A stretch of 14,036 nucleotides of DNA from NCBI GenBank assembly GCA_034433695.1, contig DAOUAK010000092.1, positions 1-14,036 of the forward strand. The letters are read 5' to 3'. Positions 1 to 6,267 of the stretch are shown here, piece after piece (positions within the stretch are counted from its first letter, which is position 1; each line of letters begins with the position of its first letter). The stretch is from JASFBA01 sp034433695 (lineage in GTDB: Bacteria > Chloroflexota > Chloroflexia > DTKN01). The notes under the pieces are model-generated. The model saw only the letters and a program-made list of their open reading frames with translations. It was not told the origin of the DNA and did no database searches. The position numbers and the translations under genes were made by a program.

Positions 1-306
1 AGCCCGAAGCGCATCATGGCGCTGGTCATGGTGATGGGGCTGGCGCTCCTGGTTTATGCGTTGGCGGAGCACAAGTTGCGCACCGCTCTGCAAGAGCGGG
101 GGGAGAGCGTGCCCAACCAGGTGGGGAAGTCTACCCGGCGCCCGACGATGCGCCGTGTCTTTCAGATGTTTGAAGGGATTGACCTGCCGGTGATCCGCAC
201 CCCGGAAGAGGTCCGGCAGCAGGTATTGAACCTCAAACCGGTACATCGCCAAATCCTCCGCCTCCTCGGCCCCAATGTAGAAAAATGCTATCTGGACACC
301 AGTTAG
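1..306 (+). CDS. IS1634-like transposase, C-terminal fragment (5' end outside window)
   Basis: The frame is open from the first base (S-P-K-R-I before the first Met at 16) and ends with TAG at 304-306, so about 101 C-terminal residues are visible. The text resembles the C-terminal part of IS1634-family (DDE, DUF4277-type) transposases as I remember it: a hydrophobic helix with ALLVYALAEHKLR, an Arg-Arg-Pro-Thr stretch (residues about 45-50 of the visible part), then F-x-x-F-E-G, and a final helix containing ILRLLG before a short tail. The DDE catalytic residues would lie upstream and cannot be checked. The family assignment comes from recall of this tail and is moderately sure. Whether the gene is intact is unknown. 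Confidence 0.6.
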   Translation, partial: SPKRIMALVMVMGLALLVYALAEHKLRTALQERGESVPNQVGKSTRRPTMRRVFQMFEGIDLPVIRTPEEVRQQVLNLKPVHRQILRLLGPNVEKCYLDTS

Positions 307-325
307 GTGCGGAATGTGGGCTCGA
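1..325 (+). mobile_element. Right end of an IS1634-like insertion sequence
   Basis: The transposase fragment ends at 306. IS elements of this type usually place their terminal inverted repeat within a few tens of bases of the stop codon, so the GTGCGGAATGTGGG stretch at 307-320 is a candidate right inverted repeat. The left end and the target-site duplication are not in the window, so the boundary near 325 is an estimate. Confidence 0.4.
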
Positions 326-399
326 TGTGAAATTCAACCCAATTATTGAGTATGATTGTGGTATCGACTTTTGAGCGGATATTGAGAATGGCAAAAAGC

Positions 400-518
400 G
401 CCTAACACAGCGCAGCGGACAGGCGGGTATGCGCCTCGCCTGAGCGGAGTCCGTCCCTTTGGGCTTTTTCTGCGCTCGGAGTTTAAGTCCCGCCTGCCGC
501 TAACGCAAACCGTTAGCC
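400..518. repeat. attC-like imperfect palindrome (dispersed-repeat or lone cassette site candidate)
   Basis: The outer arms are GCCTAAC (400-406) and GTTAGCC (512-518). They pair over CTAAC/GTTAG and match the RYYYAAC...GTTRRRY pattern of integron attC sites with one mismatch. Inside, CGG-A-CAGGCGGG (416-427) pairs with CCCGCCTG-CCG (489-499), leaving A419 unpaired like the extrahelical base of attC sites. A third, looser pairing is CTGAGCG (about 440-446) with CGCTCGG (473-479). The span of 119 bases is within the attC range. No IntI gene is visible. It could instead be a MITE or a REP-like repeat. It fills most of the gap between the IS end and the next promoter. Confidence 0.45.
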
Positions 519-531
519 GCCCAGAGGTAGA

Positions 532-560
532 TTGCATACTTCCAATCGCCGTGATATAAT
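532..560 (+). promoter_or_regulatory. sigma70-type promoter of the cbr operon (extended -10)
   Basis: TTGCAT at 532-537 is separated by 17 bp from a perfect TATAAT at 555-560, and TGA directly before it forms an extended -10 (TGN). The expected start of transcription is near 566-568, giving a leader of about 465 nt before cbrV. It is the only strong promoter-like match I see upstream of the riboswitch. Confidence 0.75.
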
Positions 561-566
561 GCAGGG

Positions 567-789
567 GCAAACGGCAAGCGCTGGAAAGGGCCTGGCCTGA
601 GCCCCGATCAGGCCGTAGGGCCGAGCCGGCCCGAAGTGCGGGCGCAACCCGGTTGCGCCCCCAAGTTCCTGAAGAAGGAGGTCGCTGCGCAGATACCGGG
701 GAGCAATCCCTGTATCCGTGTAGGCCTCCTTCGAAAGAGGAAGCCCACCGTTTCCAGGGTGGGAGGAGGTTACCAACAGGAGATTCTCC
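567..789 (+). other. Structured leader upstream of the riboswitch, function unknown
   Basis: This stretch has no convincing gene but several strong hairpins. GGCCTGA/TCAGGCC (594-600 with 608-614) and GGGCGCAAC/GTTGCGCCC (640-648 with 652-660) are perfect stems. GAAGGAGG/CCTCCTTC (674-681 with 725-732) encloses an apical hairpin at about 693-715 and is extended by TTCCT/AGGAA (666-670 with 738-742). CCCACC/GGTGGG follows at about 744-764. It might be a separate small RNA or an extra regulatory domain. I could not assign it to a known RNA family. Confidence 0.45.
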
Positions 790-906
790 GGCGGAGGCGC
801 CCGATGCCCGGATGCCAGGGCCGAACGGGGGAAACCGGTGCAAGTCCGGTGCTGGCCCGCAACTGTGAGGGGAATATTTCCCCAAGCCAGGTCGCCCACC
901 TCCGCC
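790..906 (+). ncRNA. Cobalamin riboswitch
   Basis: The conserved core is directly readable: GGTGCAAGTCC (837-847) in a CCGG/CCGG hairpin, GCCCGCAACTGT (855-866), and a B12-box-like AAGCCAGGTCGCCC (884-897). P1 is GGCGGAGG (790-797) with CCTCCGCC (899-906). The peripheral arm after CTGT is reduced to one perfect hairpin, GGGGAA-TAT-TTCCCC (869-883), so this is a compact version. Known members bind adenosyl-, methyl- or hydroxocobalamin and shut down transport or synthesis genes. The downstream terminator and the cbr transporter genes fit this role. Which cobalamin form it prefers cannot be told from the sequence. Confidence 0.93.
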
Positions 907-986
907 GTCTCTCCCTAACCCTCGCGGCCGGGGGGCGGAGAGCGTCGTCAGACGTGTAGATGGGCAGAGGTCCTGGCCCGATCTTC

Positions 987-1013
987 CCCCGCCGAGAGGC
1001 GGGGTTCTTTTTT
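987..1013 (+). terminator. Riboswitch-controlled intrinsic terminator (attenuator)
   Basis: CCCCGCC (987-993), loop GAGA, GGCGGGG (998-1004), followed by TTCTTTTTT (1005-1013). It lies between the riboswitch and the cbrV ribosome binding site. An alternative pairing of GAGAGGCGG (994-1002) with CCGCC-gt-CTCTC (902-913) would break the terminator. That upstream strand includes the 3' arm of riboswitch P1, so ligand-stabilised P1 should favour termination. Confidence 0.88.
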
Positions 1014-1032
1014 GTGGAGGTACGGCCGGCCA

Positions 1033-2133
1033 ATGGACGGTCTAACCAGGCAGGAAAAGCCGAACCCGGATGCCCGGAAAAGCCCCTCCTTCCGGGAGGA
1101 ACGCCTTTCCCCCGGCCATCCCGCGGCCTGGTTGCTCTGGGCCATCGCCGCTGCCCTGCCGGCCCTGACCACCCGCAACCCGGCTTACCTTCTCCTGCTT
1201 CTTCTGGCCATCGCCGCCGTCTACGGGGCCTTGCCTAAGCGTTCCCAGGGTACGGCCGGCTGGGGATGGTTCTGGAAGGTGGCCCTCTTCCTCTGGCTCT
1301 TTACCGTCCCCCTCAATGCCCTGACGGCCCACTACGGCCAGACCGTGCTCTTTACCCTGCCGGATTCCCTCCCCATCGTCGGCGGACCGATCACGCTGGA
1401 GGCCGCGGCCTACGGCTTCCTGAGCGGGTGGGGATGGCTGGGGGTGCTCGCCGTCTTTGCTACCCTGAACCGGGCCGTAGAGCCTTACCGGCTGCTGCGG
1501 GTCGTCCCGCCGGTCCTTTTCCAGACCGGGGTGGTCGCCTCCATCGCCCTTTCCTTCATTCCCCAGGCCGGCCTGGCCCTGCGGGAAATCCAGGAGGCCC
1601 AGGCCGTCCGCGGCTACTGCCGGCGCGGCCTGCGGGATCTCCCCCCACTCCTTTTGCCCCTGTTGACCACCGCCCTGGAGCGCTCCCTGCAACTGGCCGA
1701 GGCGATGGAGGCCCGGGGATTTGGGAACGCTCCCTTGCGTTCTCCGGCGCTCCATCGCTGGGGACAGAGGCTGGCTATCCTATCTCTTCTGGCCCTTCTT
1801 GTGGGTCTCCTGTGGCGTGGCTTCCGGGAAGGTCCCGGCGGTCTGGGCCTTTCTCTGGCCGGCCTGGGCCTCCTCCTCTTTTCCCTGATTCTGCAGAGCC
1901 GGGCGATCGGGCGAACCTGCTATCGTGCCCGGCGCTGGTCGTCCGGCGACCTCGCCCTGGCCCTGGCCGCCGGGCTGGGCATCGCGCTCTATGTGCCCCT
2001 CCTGAGCCTATCTCCCCAGGCGCTGGCCTATACCCCCTATCCCCGGCTGGACTGGCCGGATTTCCGGCCGGCCCTGGCCCTCTATTTTCTGCTCCTGGCG
2101 CTGCCGGCCCTCTGGGCCCGGAGGTCCCGATGA
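1033..2133 (+). CDS. cbrV: ECF transporter transmembrane (T) component, cobalamin type
   Basis: CbiQ/EcfT-family integral membrane protein of 366 aa. It couples the ATPase pair to the substrate-binding S component. Hydrophobic segments run from about residue 33 to 65, 80 to 98, 125 to 145, 160 to 180 and through the C-terminal third. The two coupling-helix signatures of T components are visible as V-R-G at 192-194 and A-R-G at 227-229 (EARGFG). I chose ATG 1033, which has GGAGG at 1016-1020. An in-frame TTG at 1012 lies inside the terminator T-run and is unlikely. The stop overlaps the cbrU start (ATGA), so the two are probably translationally coupled. Expression should fall when cobalamin is abundant. 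The name CbrV follows the known order T, double ATPase, S under a B12 riboswitch. Confidence 0.88.
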   Translation: MDGLTRQEKPNPDARKSPSFREERLSPGHPAAWLLWAIAAALPALTTRNPAYLLLLLLAIAAVYGALPKRSQGTAGWGWFWKVALFLWLFTVPLNALTAHYGQTVLFTLPDSLPIVGGPITLEAAAYGFLSGWGWLGVLAVFATLNRAVEPYRLLRVVPPVLFQTGVVASIALSFIPQAGLALREIQEAQAVRGYCRRGLRDLPPLLLPLLTTALERSLQLAEAMEARGFGNAPLRSPALHRWGQRLAILSLLALLVGLLWRGFREGPGGLGLSLAGLGLLLFSLILQSRAIGRTCYRARRWSSGDLALALAAGLGIALYVPLLSLSPQALAYTPYPRLDWPDFRPALALYFLLLALPALWARRSR

Positions 2134-3761
2134 TCCGCCTGGAAAAGGTCACCTACACCTATCCCGAAAGCCAGGACGAACGGCGGGTGCCTCTTCCCGC
2201 CCTGGCGGACATCAGCCTGGCGGTCGGCGAGGGCGAGTTCCTGCTCCTGACCGGCCCTTCCGGCGCCGGAAAGTCCACCCTCCTGCGCTGCCTCAACGGG
2301 TTGGTTCCCCATTTTTACGGAGGCACCTTCACCGGGAGGGTCTCCGTCCTGGACCGGGATCCCGTGGCCTTGGGGCCCGGCCGGATGAGTCGTCTGGTGG
2401 GGATGGTCTTCCAGAACCCCGAGGCCCAGTGTGTCGCCCCCACGGTGGAGGAAGAACTGGCCTTTGCGATGGAAAACCACGGCTTCCCGGAAGCGCTGAT
2501 GCGCCGGCGCATCGAGGAGGTTATGGACTGGCTGGGCATCGCCCACCTGCGGGACCGCCGGCTGGACACGCTCTCCGGAGGAGAACGCCAGCGGGTGGCC
2601 ATCGGGGCGGTGCTCACCCTTCGCCCCCGCCTGCTCGTCCTCGACGAGCCGACCTCTCAGTTGGACCCGCAAGGTGCCCAGGAGGTGATGGAGGCGCTTC
2701 GGCATCTGAGGGAAACGCTGGGGTTGACGATTTTCCTGGCCGAGCACCGCCTGGAGCGGGTGATCGGCTATGCCGACCGCCTCCTCTACCTGCCCGGGGC
2801 CGGCGGCCGTCCTCTGCTGGGCCGGCCGGATGAGGTCCTGCGGCAGATGCCCTGGGTGCCGCCGCTGGTGGCCCTGGGGCAGGCGTTGGGCTGGGAGCCG
2901 CTTCCGCTCACGGTGGACGAGGCCCGCCGCTTCGTCAGGGGGCCGGCCGGCGAGGGATACACGGGATGGAAGCCGCCCTCCCGACCCTCCTCCCGCCCCC
3001 TCATCCGTGTCACCGGTCTGTCTTTCTCCTACAACGGCTGGCCGGCCCTGCGGGACGTCCACCTGGAGGTTTTCCCCGGCGAGATCGTGGCCCTGATGGG
3101 GATCAACGGGGCCGGCAAGACCACGCTCCTCAAGCACATGGTCGGCCTGCTACGACCACAGGAGGGACAGGTGGAGGTCTGCGGGCAGGACACCCGCCGG
3201 GTGCCGCTGGAGCGCCTGATCGCCTCCGTCGGCTATGTCCCCCAGAATCCGGACCTGCTCCTCTTCGCCGACACGGTAGCCCGGGAGATGGATTTCACCC
3301 TCCGGCAACACGGCCGGCCGGCCGGAATGTACGGCGACCTGCCGGCCCTCCTGGGCTTGCAGGAGCACCTGGGGCGTTACCCCCGTGACCTGAGCGTGGG
3401 GGAACGTCAGCGGGCGGCCCTGGCGGCGGTTCTGGTGGCCGAACCGGAAGTCATCCTGCTGGACGAACCGACCCGGGGGCTGGACTATGCCCAGAAGGAG
3501 GCCCTGGAGCGCTTCCTCCTGGACCACCGGCGGGAAGGGCGGGCCGTCGTCCTGGCTACCCATGATGTGGAACTGGTGGCCCGTTGTGCCGACCGGGCGG
3601 TGATTCTGGAGGGCGGAAAGGTTCAGGCCGAGGGGCCGGTGCGAGAAGTGATGGTGGGGAGGCCGGACTTTGCCTCCCAGGTCCAGCGCCTGTACCGCAT
3701 CCCCGGCCTGATTACCGTCGAGGATGTGCTGAGAGAAAAAGGCCTTTCGAGATCGGCCTGA
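2130..3761 (+). CDS. cbrU: ECF transporter duplicated ATPase component, cobalamin type
   Basis: 543-aa protein with two ABC ATPase domains in one chain, powering the ECF transporter from the cytoplasmic side. Domain 1 (about 1-240): Walker A GPSGAGKS (42-49), Q-loop Q95, signature LSGGE (148-152), Walker B with DEP (172-174), H-loop H206. Domain 2 (about 290-543): Walker A GINGAGKT (324-331), Q372, signature LSVGE (421-425), Walker B with DEP (445-447), H478. The second signature has Val for the first Gly, so the two composite ATP sites are not identical. ATG 2130 overlaps the cbrV stop. The frame stays open for 288 codons upstream, but that is the shadow of cbrV. Fused double ATPases are typical of the CbrU type. 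Confidence 0.93.
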   Translation: MIRLEKVTYTYPESQDERRVPLPALADISLAVGEGEFLLLTGPSGAGKSTLLRCLNGLVPHFYGGTFTGRVSVLDRDPVALGPGRMSRLVGMVFQNPEAQCVAPTVEEELAFAMENHGFPEALMRRRIEEVMDWLGIAHLRDRRLDTLSGGERQRVAIGAVLTLRPRLLVLDEPTSQLDPQGAQEVMEALRHLRETLGLTIFLAEHRLERVIGYADRLLYLPGAGGRPLLGRPDEVLRQMPWVPPLVALGQALGWEPLPLTVDEARRFVRGPAGEGYTGWKPPSRPSSRPLIRVTGLSFSYNGWPALRDVHLEVFPGEIVALMGINGAGKTTLLKHMVGLLRPQEGQVEVCGQDTRRVPLERLIASVGYVPQNPDLLLFADTVAREMDFTLRQHGRPAGMYGDLPALLGLQEHLGRYPRDLSVGERQRAALAAVLVAEPEVILLDEPTRGLDYAQKEALERFLLDHRREGRAVVLATHDVELVARCADRAVILEGGKVQAEGPVREVMVGRPDFASQVQRLYRIPGLITVEDVLREKGLSRSA

Positions 3762-3772
3762 GGCGAGCGAAA

Positions 3773-4594
3773 ATGAACGGAAGATTCCCCGGGGGACGCA
3801 GGTCGAGGCTGAGTGCCTGGATGGTGGCCCTGGCCAGCCTGACCGGCCTGGCGGCCTTCTTTTACCCCTTCTTCATCGCTTCCCCCCGTTCGGCCGGGGA
3901 AGGTTTCCTGGCCCACGCCGCCGATGCACCGCTGGTGACCGCGCTTTGCCTCTTGGCCATCCTGGCCGGGATGGAGGTGCAGGGGCTGGGTTCCAAACAG
4001 GTGGCCCTCCTGGGGATCCTGGCCGCCGTCGGGGCCGTGCTACGGCTCTTCTCCGGGTACGCTTTCTCGCCCCTCTTCTTTTTACCTATCCTCTGCGGCT
4101 ATGTCTTCGGCCCTACCTTCGGCTTCCTCCTGGGGGCGCTGACGCTCCTGGTCTCGGCCCTGCTGACCAGCGGCGTCGGCCCCTGGCTGCCCTACCAGAT
4201 GCTCAGCACCGGATGGATCGGGATGCTTTCCGGCTGGCTGCCGGATATGCGCCGCCGGCGCTATGGGGAGGTCGCGGTCCTGGCGGCCTTTTCTCTGCTC
4301 CTGGGACTTGTCTTCGGAGCGGTGATGAACCTGTGGTTCTGGCCCTTCCTGGGGGCGGGAGAAAATTCCGAAATCCTCTGGCAACCGGGGCTTTCGTGGA
4401 CGGAGGCGCTACTCCGCTATGCCCGCTTTTACCTGGTCACCTCGTTGGGCTGGGACCTGGTGCGCGGTGTGGGCAATGCCCTGCTCGTGCTCGTCCTCGG
4501 CCGGCCGGTGCTCCGCCTCCTGCGTCGTTTTGCTCAGCGGTTTTCCTGGCAGCCCGGCTCTCCTGAGTTGGGAAGGGGAAAGATACGGCCGTAG
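3773..4594 (+). CDS. cbrT: ECF transporter substrate-binding (S) component, predicted cobalamin-specific
   Basis: 273-aa integral membrane protein with about six hydrophobic segments (residues about 17-38, 50-66, 75-100, 115-140, 165-190, 220-248), a size and topology fitting S components. It would bind the corrinoid outside and topple in the membrane to deliver it. Specificity is inferred from the B12 riboswitch and from the neighbouring cbrVU genes. ATG 3773 follows the cbrU stop by 11 bp and has GAGG at 3760-3763. The longer open frame upstream lies within cbrU. The last 61 bp overlap the 3' end of the convergent recombinase gene, so the hydrophilic tail is encoded in shared DNA. Confidence 0.85.
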   Translation: MNGRFPGGRRSRLSAWMVALASLTGLAAFFYPFFIASPRSAGEGFLAHAADAPLVTALCLLAILAGMEVQGLGSKQVALLGILAAVGAVLRLFSGYAFSPLFFLPILCGYVFGPTFGFLLGALTLLVSALLTSGVGPWLPYQMLSTGWIGMLSGWLPDMRRRRYGEVAVLAAFSLLLGLVFGAVMNLWFWPFLGAGENSEILWQPGLSWTEALLRYARFYLVTSLGWDLVRGVGNALLVLVLGRPVLRLLRRFAQRFSWQPGSPELGRGKIRP

Positions 4595-5481
4595 ACCTCG
4601 CGCAGGTGGGTCTGGGTGACGTGGGTGTAACGTTGGGTGGTGGTCAGACGGGCGTGACCGAGGAGTTCCTGGACGATGCGCAGGTCGGCACCGCCTTCTA
4701 GGAGGTGGGTGGCAAAGGTGTGGCGAAGGGTGTGCGGGGTGACGTCCTCCAGGCCGACCTGGCGGGCATACTCGGAGACGAGGGTCCGGACGCTCCGGTC
4801 GCTCAGGCGCCTGCCCCAGCGGTTGAGGAAGAGCGCTTCGGCATCGGGATGGGCCTGGGGCCTGCCCTGACCGACCAGCAGGGGTCGGCCCTGGTAGACA
4901 TAGGCCCGTAGAGCCCGGAGGGCCGGCCGGCCCAGGAGGGCCAGGCGCTCGCGTCCCCCCTTTCCCCGGACGTGCACCTCTCGCCGTCCCCAATCCACAT
5001 CGCCGAGGTTCAGGGCGACCAGTTCCCCCACCCGCAGGCCGCTGGCATAGAGGAGTTCCAGAATGGCCCGGTCGCGCAGGCCCTGGGGTGTGCGCAGATC
5101 CGGGGCCATGAGCAAGGCCACCGTCTCCTCCACGGTGAGGAAACGGGGCAGGCGGGAAGGGACCTTGGGCGTCCCCAGGGCGCGCAGGGGATGGGTCGGG
5201 AGGATTCCCCGGCGGACCAGGTAGCCGTAGAAGGAACGGAGGACGGCCACCTTCCGGGCGATGGTGGCCGGGGAAAGCCCCCGTTCCTGGAGGCGGGCCA
5301 GAAAGCGGCGGACGGCCGGCCGGTCCACCTGAAGCCAGGGCCGGCCCTCTTCTTCCAGAAAGGCGGCAAACTGCTCCAGGTCCTGGCGGTAGGCGGCGAT
5401 GGTGTGGGAAGAGTATCCCCGCCCTACCTCCAGGGCCTGGAGATATTCTTCCAGGTAGCCTCCCAGCAGGACCGTTTCCAT
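4534..5481 (-). CDS. Tyrosine recombinase, XerC/XerD type
   Basis: 315-aa site-specific recombinase of the phage-integrase family, the type that resolves chromosome dimers at dif. The N-terminal SAM-like DNA-binding domain covers about 4-90 and the catalytic domain about 110-300. All catalytic residues are present: R150 (SGLRVGEL), K174 (KGGRER), H250 and R253 (HTLRHTFATH), H276 (LGHARL) and the nucleophile Y285 (RYTHV). Length and the compact form match XerC/D, and there is no IntI-type insertion. It is monocistronic with its own promoter. GGAGG (5485-5489) sits only 3 nt from the ATG, which is short. Whether this is the sole Xer protein or one of a XerC/XerD pair cannot be told. Confidence 0.93.
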   Translation of the reverse strand: METVLLGGYLEEYLQALEVGRGYSSHTIAAYRQDLEQFAAFLEEEGRPWLQVDRPAVRRFLARLQERGLSPATIARKVAVLRSFYGYLVRRGILPTHPLRALGTPKVPSRLPRFLTVEETVALLMAPDLRTPQGLRDRAILELLYASGLRVGELVALNLGDVDWGRREVHVRGKGGRERLALLGRPALRALRAYVYQGRPLLVGQGRPQAHPDAEALFLNRWGRRLSDRSVRTLVSEYARQVGLEDVTPHTLRHTFATHLLEGGADLRIVQELLGHARLTTTQRYTHVTQTHLREVYGRIFPLPNSGEPGCQENR

Positions 5482-5519
5482 GATCCTCCGTCCGGATTCG
5501 CCGGGCCGCAGCCAGAGGC

Positions 5520-5548
5520 AGTATACCAGAGGGCTGGAGGGGCGTCAA
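5520..5548 (-). promoter_or_regulatory. sigma70-type promoter of the xer-type recombinase gene
   Basis: On the minus strand, TTGACG (5543-5548) lies 17 bp upstream of TATACT (5520-5525). Both hexamers match five of six consensus bases. The predicted transcription start is near 5513, about 30 nt before the ATG. This separates the recombinase from the upstream operon. Confidence 0.7.
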
Positions 5549-5550
5549 CC

Positions 5551-5572
5551 GCGGCAGGGTGTGCCCTGCCGC
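5551..5572. repeat. Perfect hairpin between the glycosylase and recombinase genes
   Basis: GCGGCAGGG, loop TGTG, CCCTGCCGC: a perfect 9-bp stem. It lies 20 bp past the end of the DNA glycosylase gene and just upstream of the recombinase -35. There is no T-run on either strand, so it is not a classical intrinsic terminator. It may protect the mRNA 3' end, or be a REP-like dispersed palindrome. Confidence 0.5.
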
Positions 5573-5592
5573 TACTGTTCAGGGGACACGGG

Positions 5593-6264
5593 CTATAACT
5601 CGGCCGCGGCGCAGAGGGAGGCCAGCGGGCAGCCCAAACAGCGTGGCCGTCTCTTGCGGCAGCGTTCCTTGCCGTGGCGGACGATGAGGGCATGGTATTC
5701 GCCGTAGAGATCGGGGTCCGGGGGGAGGTGGGCCATAAAAAGGGCCCGGATACGCTCGTAGGAAGGAGGGGACGGAAGCAGGCCCAGCCGGCCCAGCAGC
5801 CGTCGGGTATAGGCATCCACCACAAAGGTTGGCCGGCCGGCGGCGTAGAGGAGGATGCTGTCGGCCGTCTCGCGGCCGATTCCCGGCACGGCCAGCAGTT
5901 CCTCCCGCCATATCGTCCAGTCGCCCCGGGAAAACGCCGTTGGGTCGCCCCCATGACGGCGGAAGAGGTACTCCAGGAGCGCCCGCAACCGTGCCGCCTT
6001 GACCCGGTAGGTGCCGGCCGGACGCAACAGGCGCTCCAGCGCCTCCTGCGACAGGTGGTAGAGGGCGGCCGGAGAAAGGACTCCCGCCGCCCTGAGATTT
6101 TCGAGCGCCCGCTCCACATTGCCCCAGGCCGTATTCTGGGTGAGCACGGCCCCCACGATGACCTCGAAAGGTCCCTCCCCGGGCCACCACCCCTGCGGGC
6201 CGTAGGCCTCCAGGAGCATCCGGTAACACCGGAGCAGGATTTCCCCAGGCAACTCCTCGGCCAT
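5593..6264 (-). CDS. Endonuclease III-related DNA glycosylase (MagIII/COG2231-like)
   Basis: 223-aa HhH-GPD base-excision-repair enzyme. The helix-hairpin-helix AVPGIGRETA covers 125-134. The conserved catalytic aspartate is D150 (FVVDAYTRR). A [4Fe-4S] loop C-x6-C-x2-C-x5-C is formed by C202, C209, C212 and C218. The position that is the catalytic lysine in true endonuclease III (GxGRKTA) is Glu here (E132), as in the monofunctional 3-methyladenine glycosylase MagIII group. The protein should therefore excise alkylated bases without lyase activity. The N-terminal WWPGEGPFEVIVGAVLTQNT is also typical of that group. The ATG is 3 bp after the upstream stop, with GGAGG (6271-6275) just before that stop codon. 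It is the last gene of the operon. Confidence 0.85.
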   Translation of the reverse strand: MAEELPGEILLRCYRMLLEAYGPQGWWPGEGPFEVIVGAVLTQNTAWGNVERALENLRAAGVLSPAALYHLSQEALERLLRPAGTYRVKAARLRALLEYLFRRHGGDPTAFSRGDWTIWREELLAVPGIGRETADSILLYAAGRPTFVVDAYTRRLLGRLGLLPSPPSYERIRALFMAHLPPDPDLYGEYHALIVRHGKERCRKRRPRCLGCPLASLCAAAEL

Positions 6265-6267
6265 CCC

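Noticed and set aside
567..789. 6S RNA
   Set aside because: A hairpin followed by AAGCCCACC and a GGTTAC stretch recall 6S RNA, but the 5' and 3' ends do not form the required long closing stem.
1012..1032. Upstream TTG start that would lengthen cbrV by seven codons
   Set aside because: It lies in the T-run of the terminator and overlaps the GGAGG used by the ATG at 1033.
1266..2129. N-terminal extension of the cbrU frame over cbrV
   Set aside because: The text is Pro/Gly/Arg-rich shadow; the ABC domain begins exactly at the ATG at 2130.
4534..5481. Integron integrase (IntI) to go with the attC-like site
   Set aside because: The length and motifs fit XerC/D, and the extra segment typical of IntI is not present.
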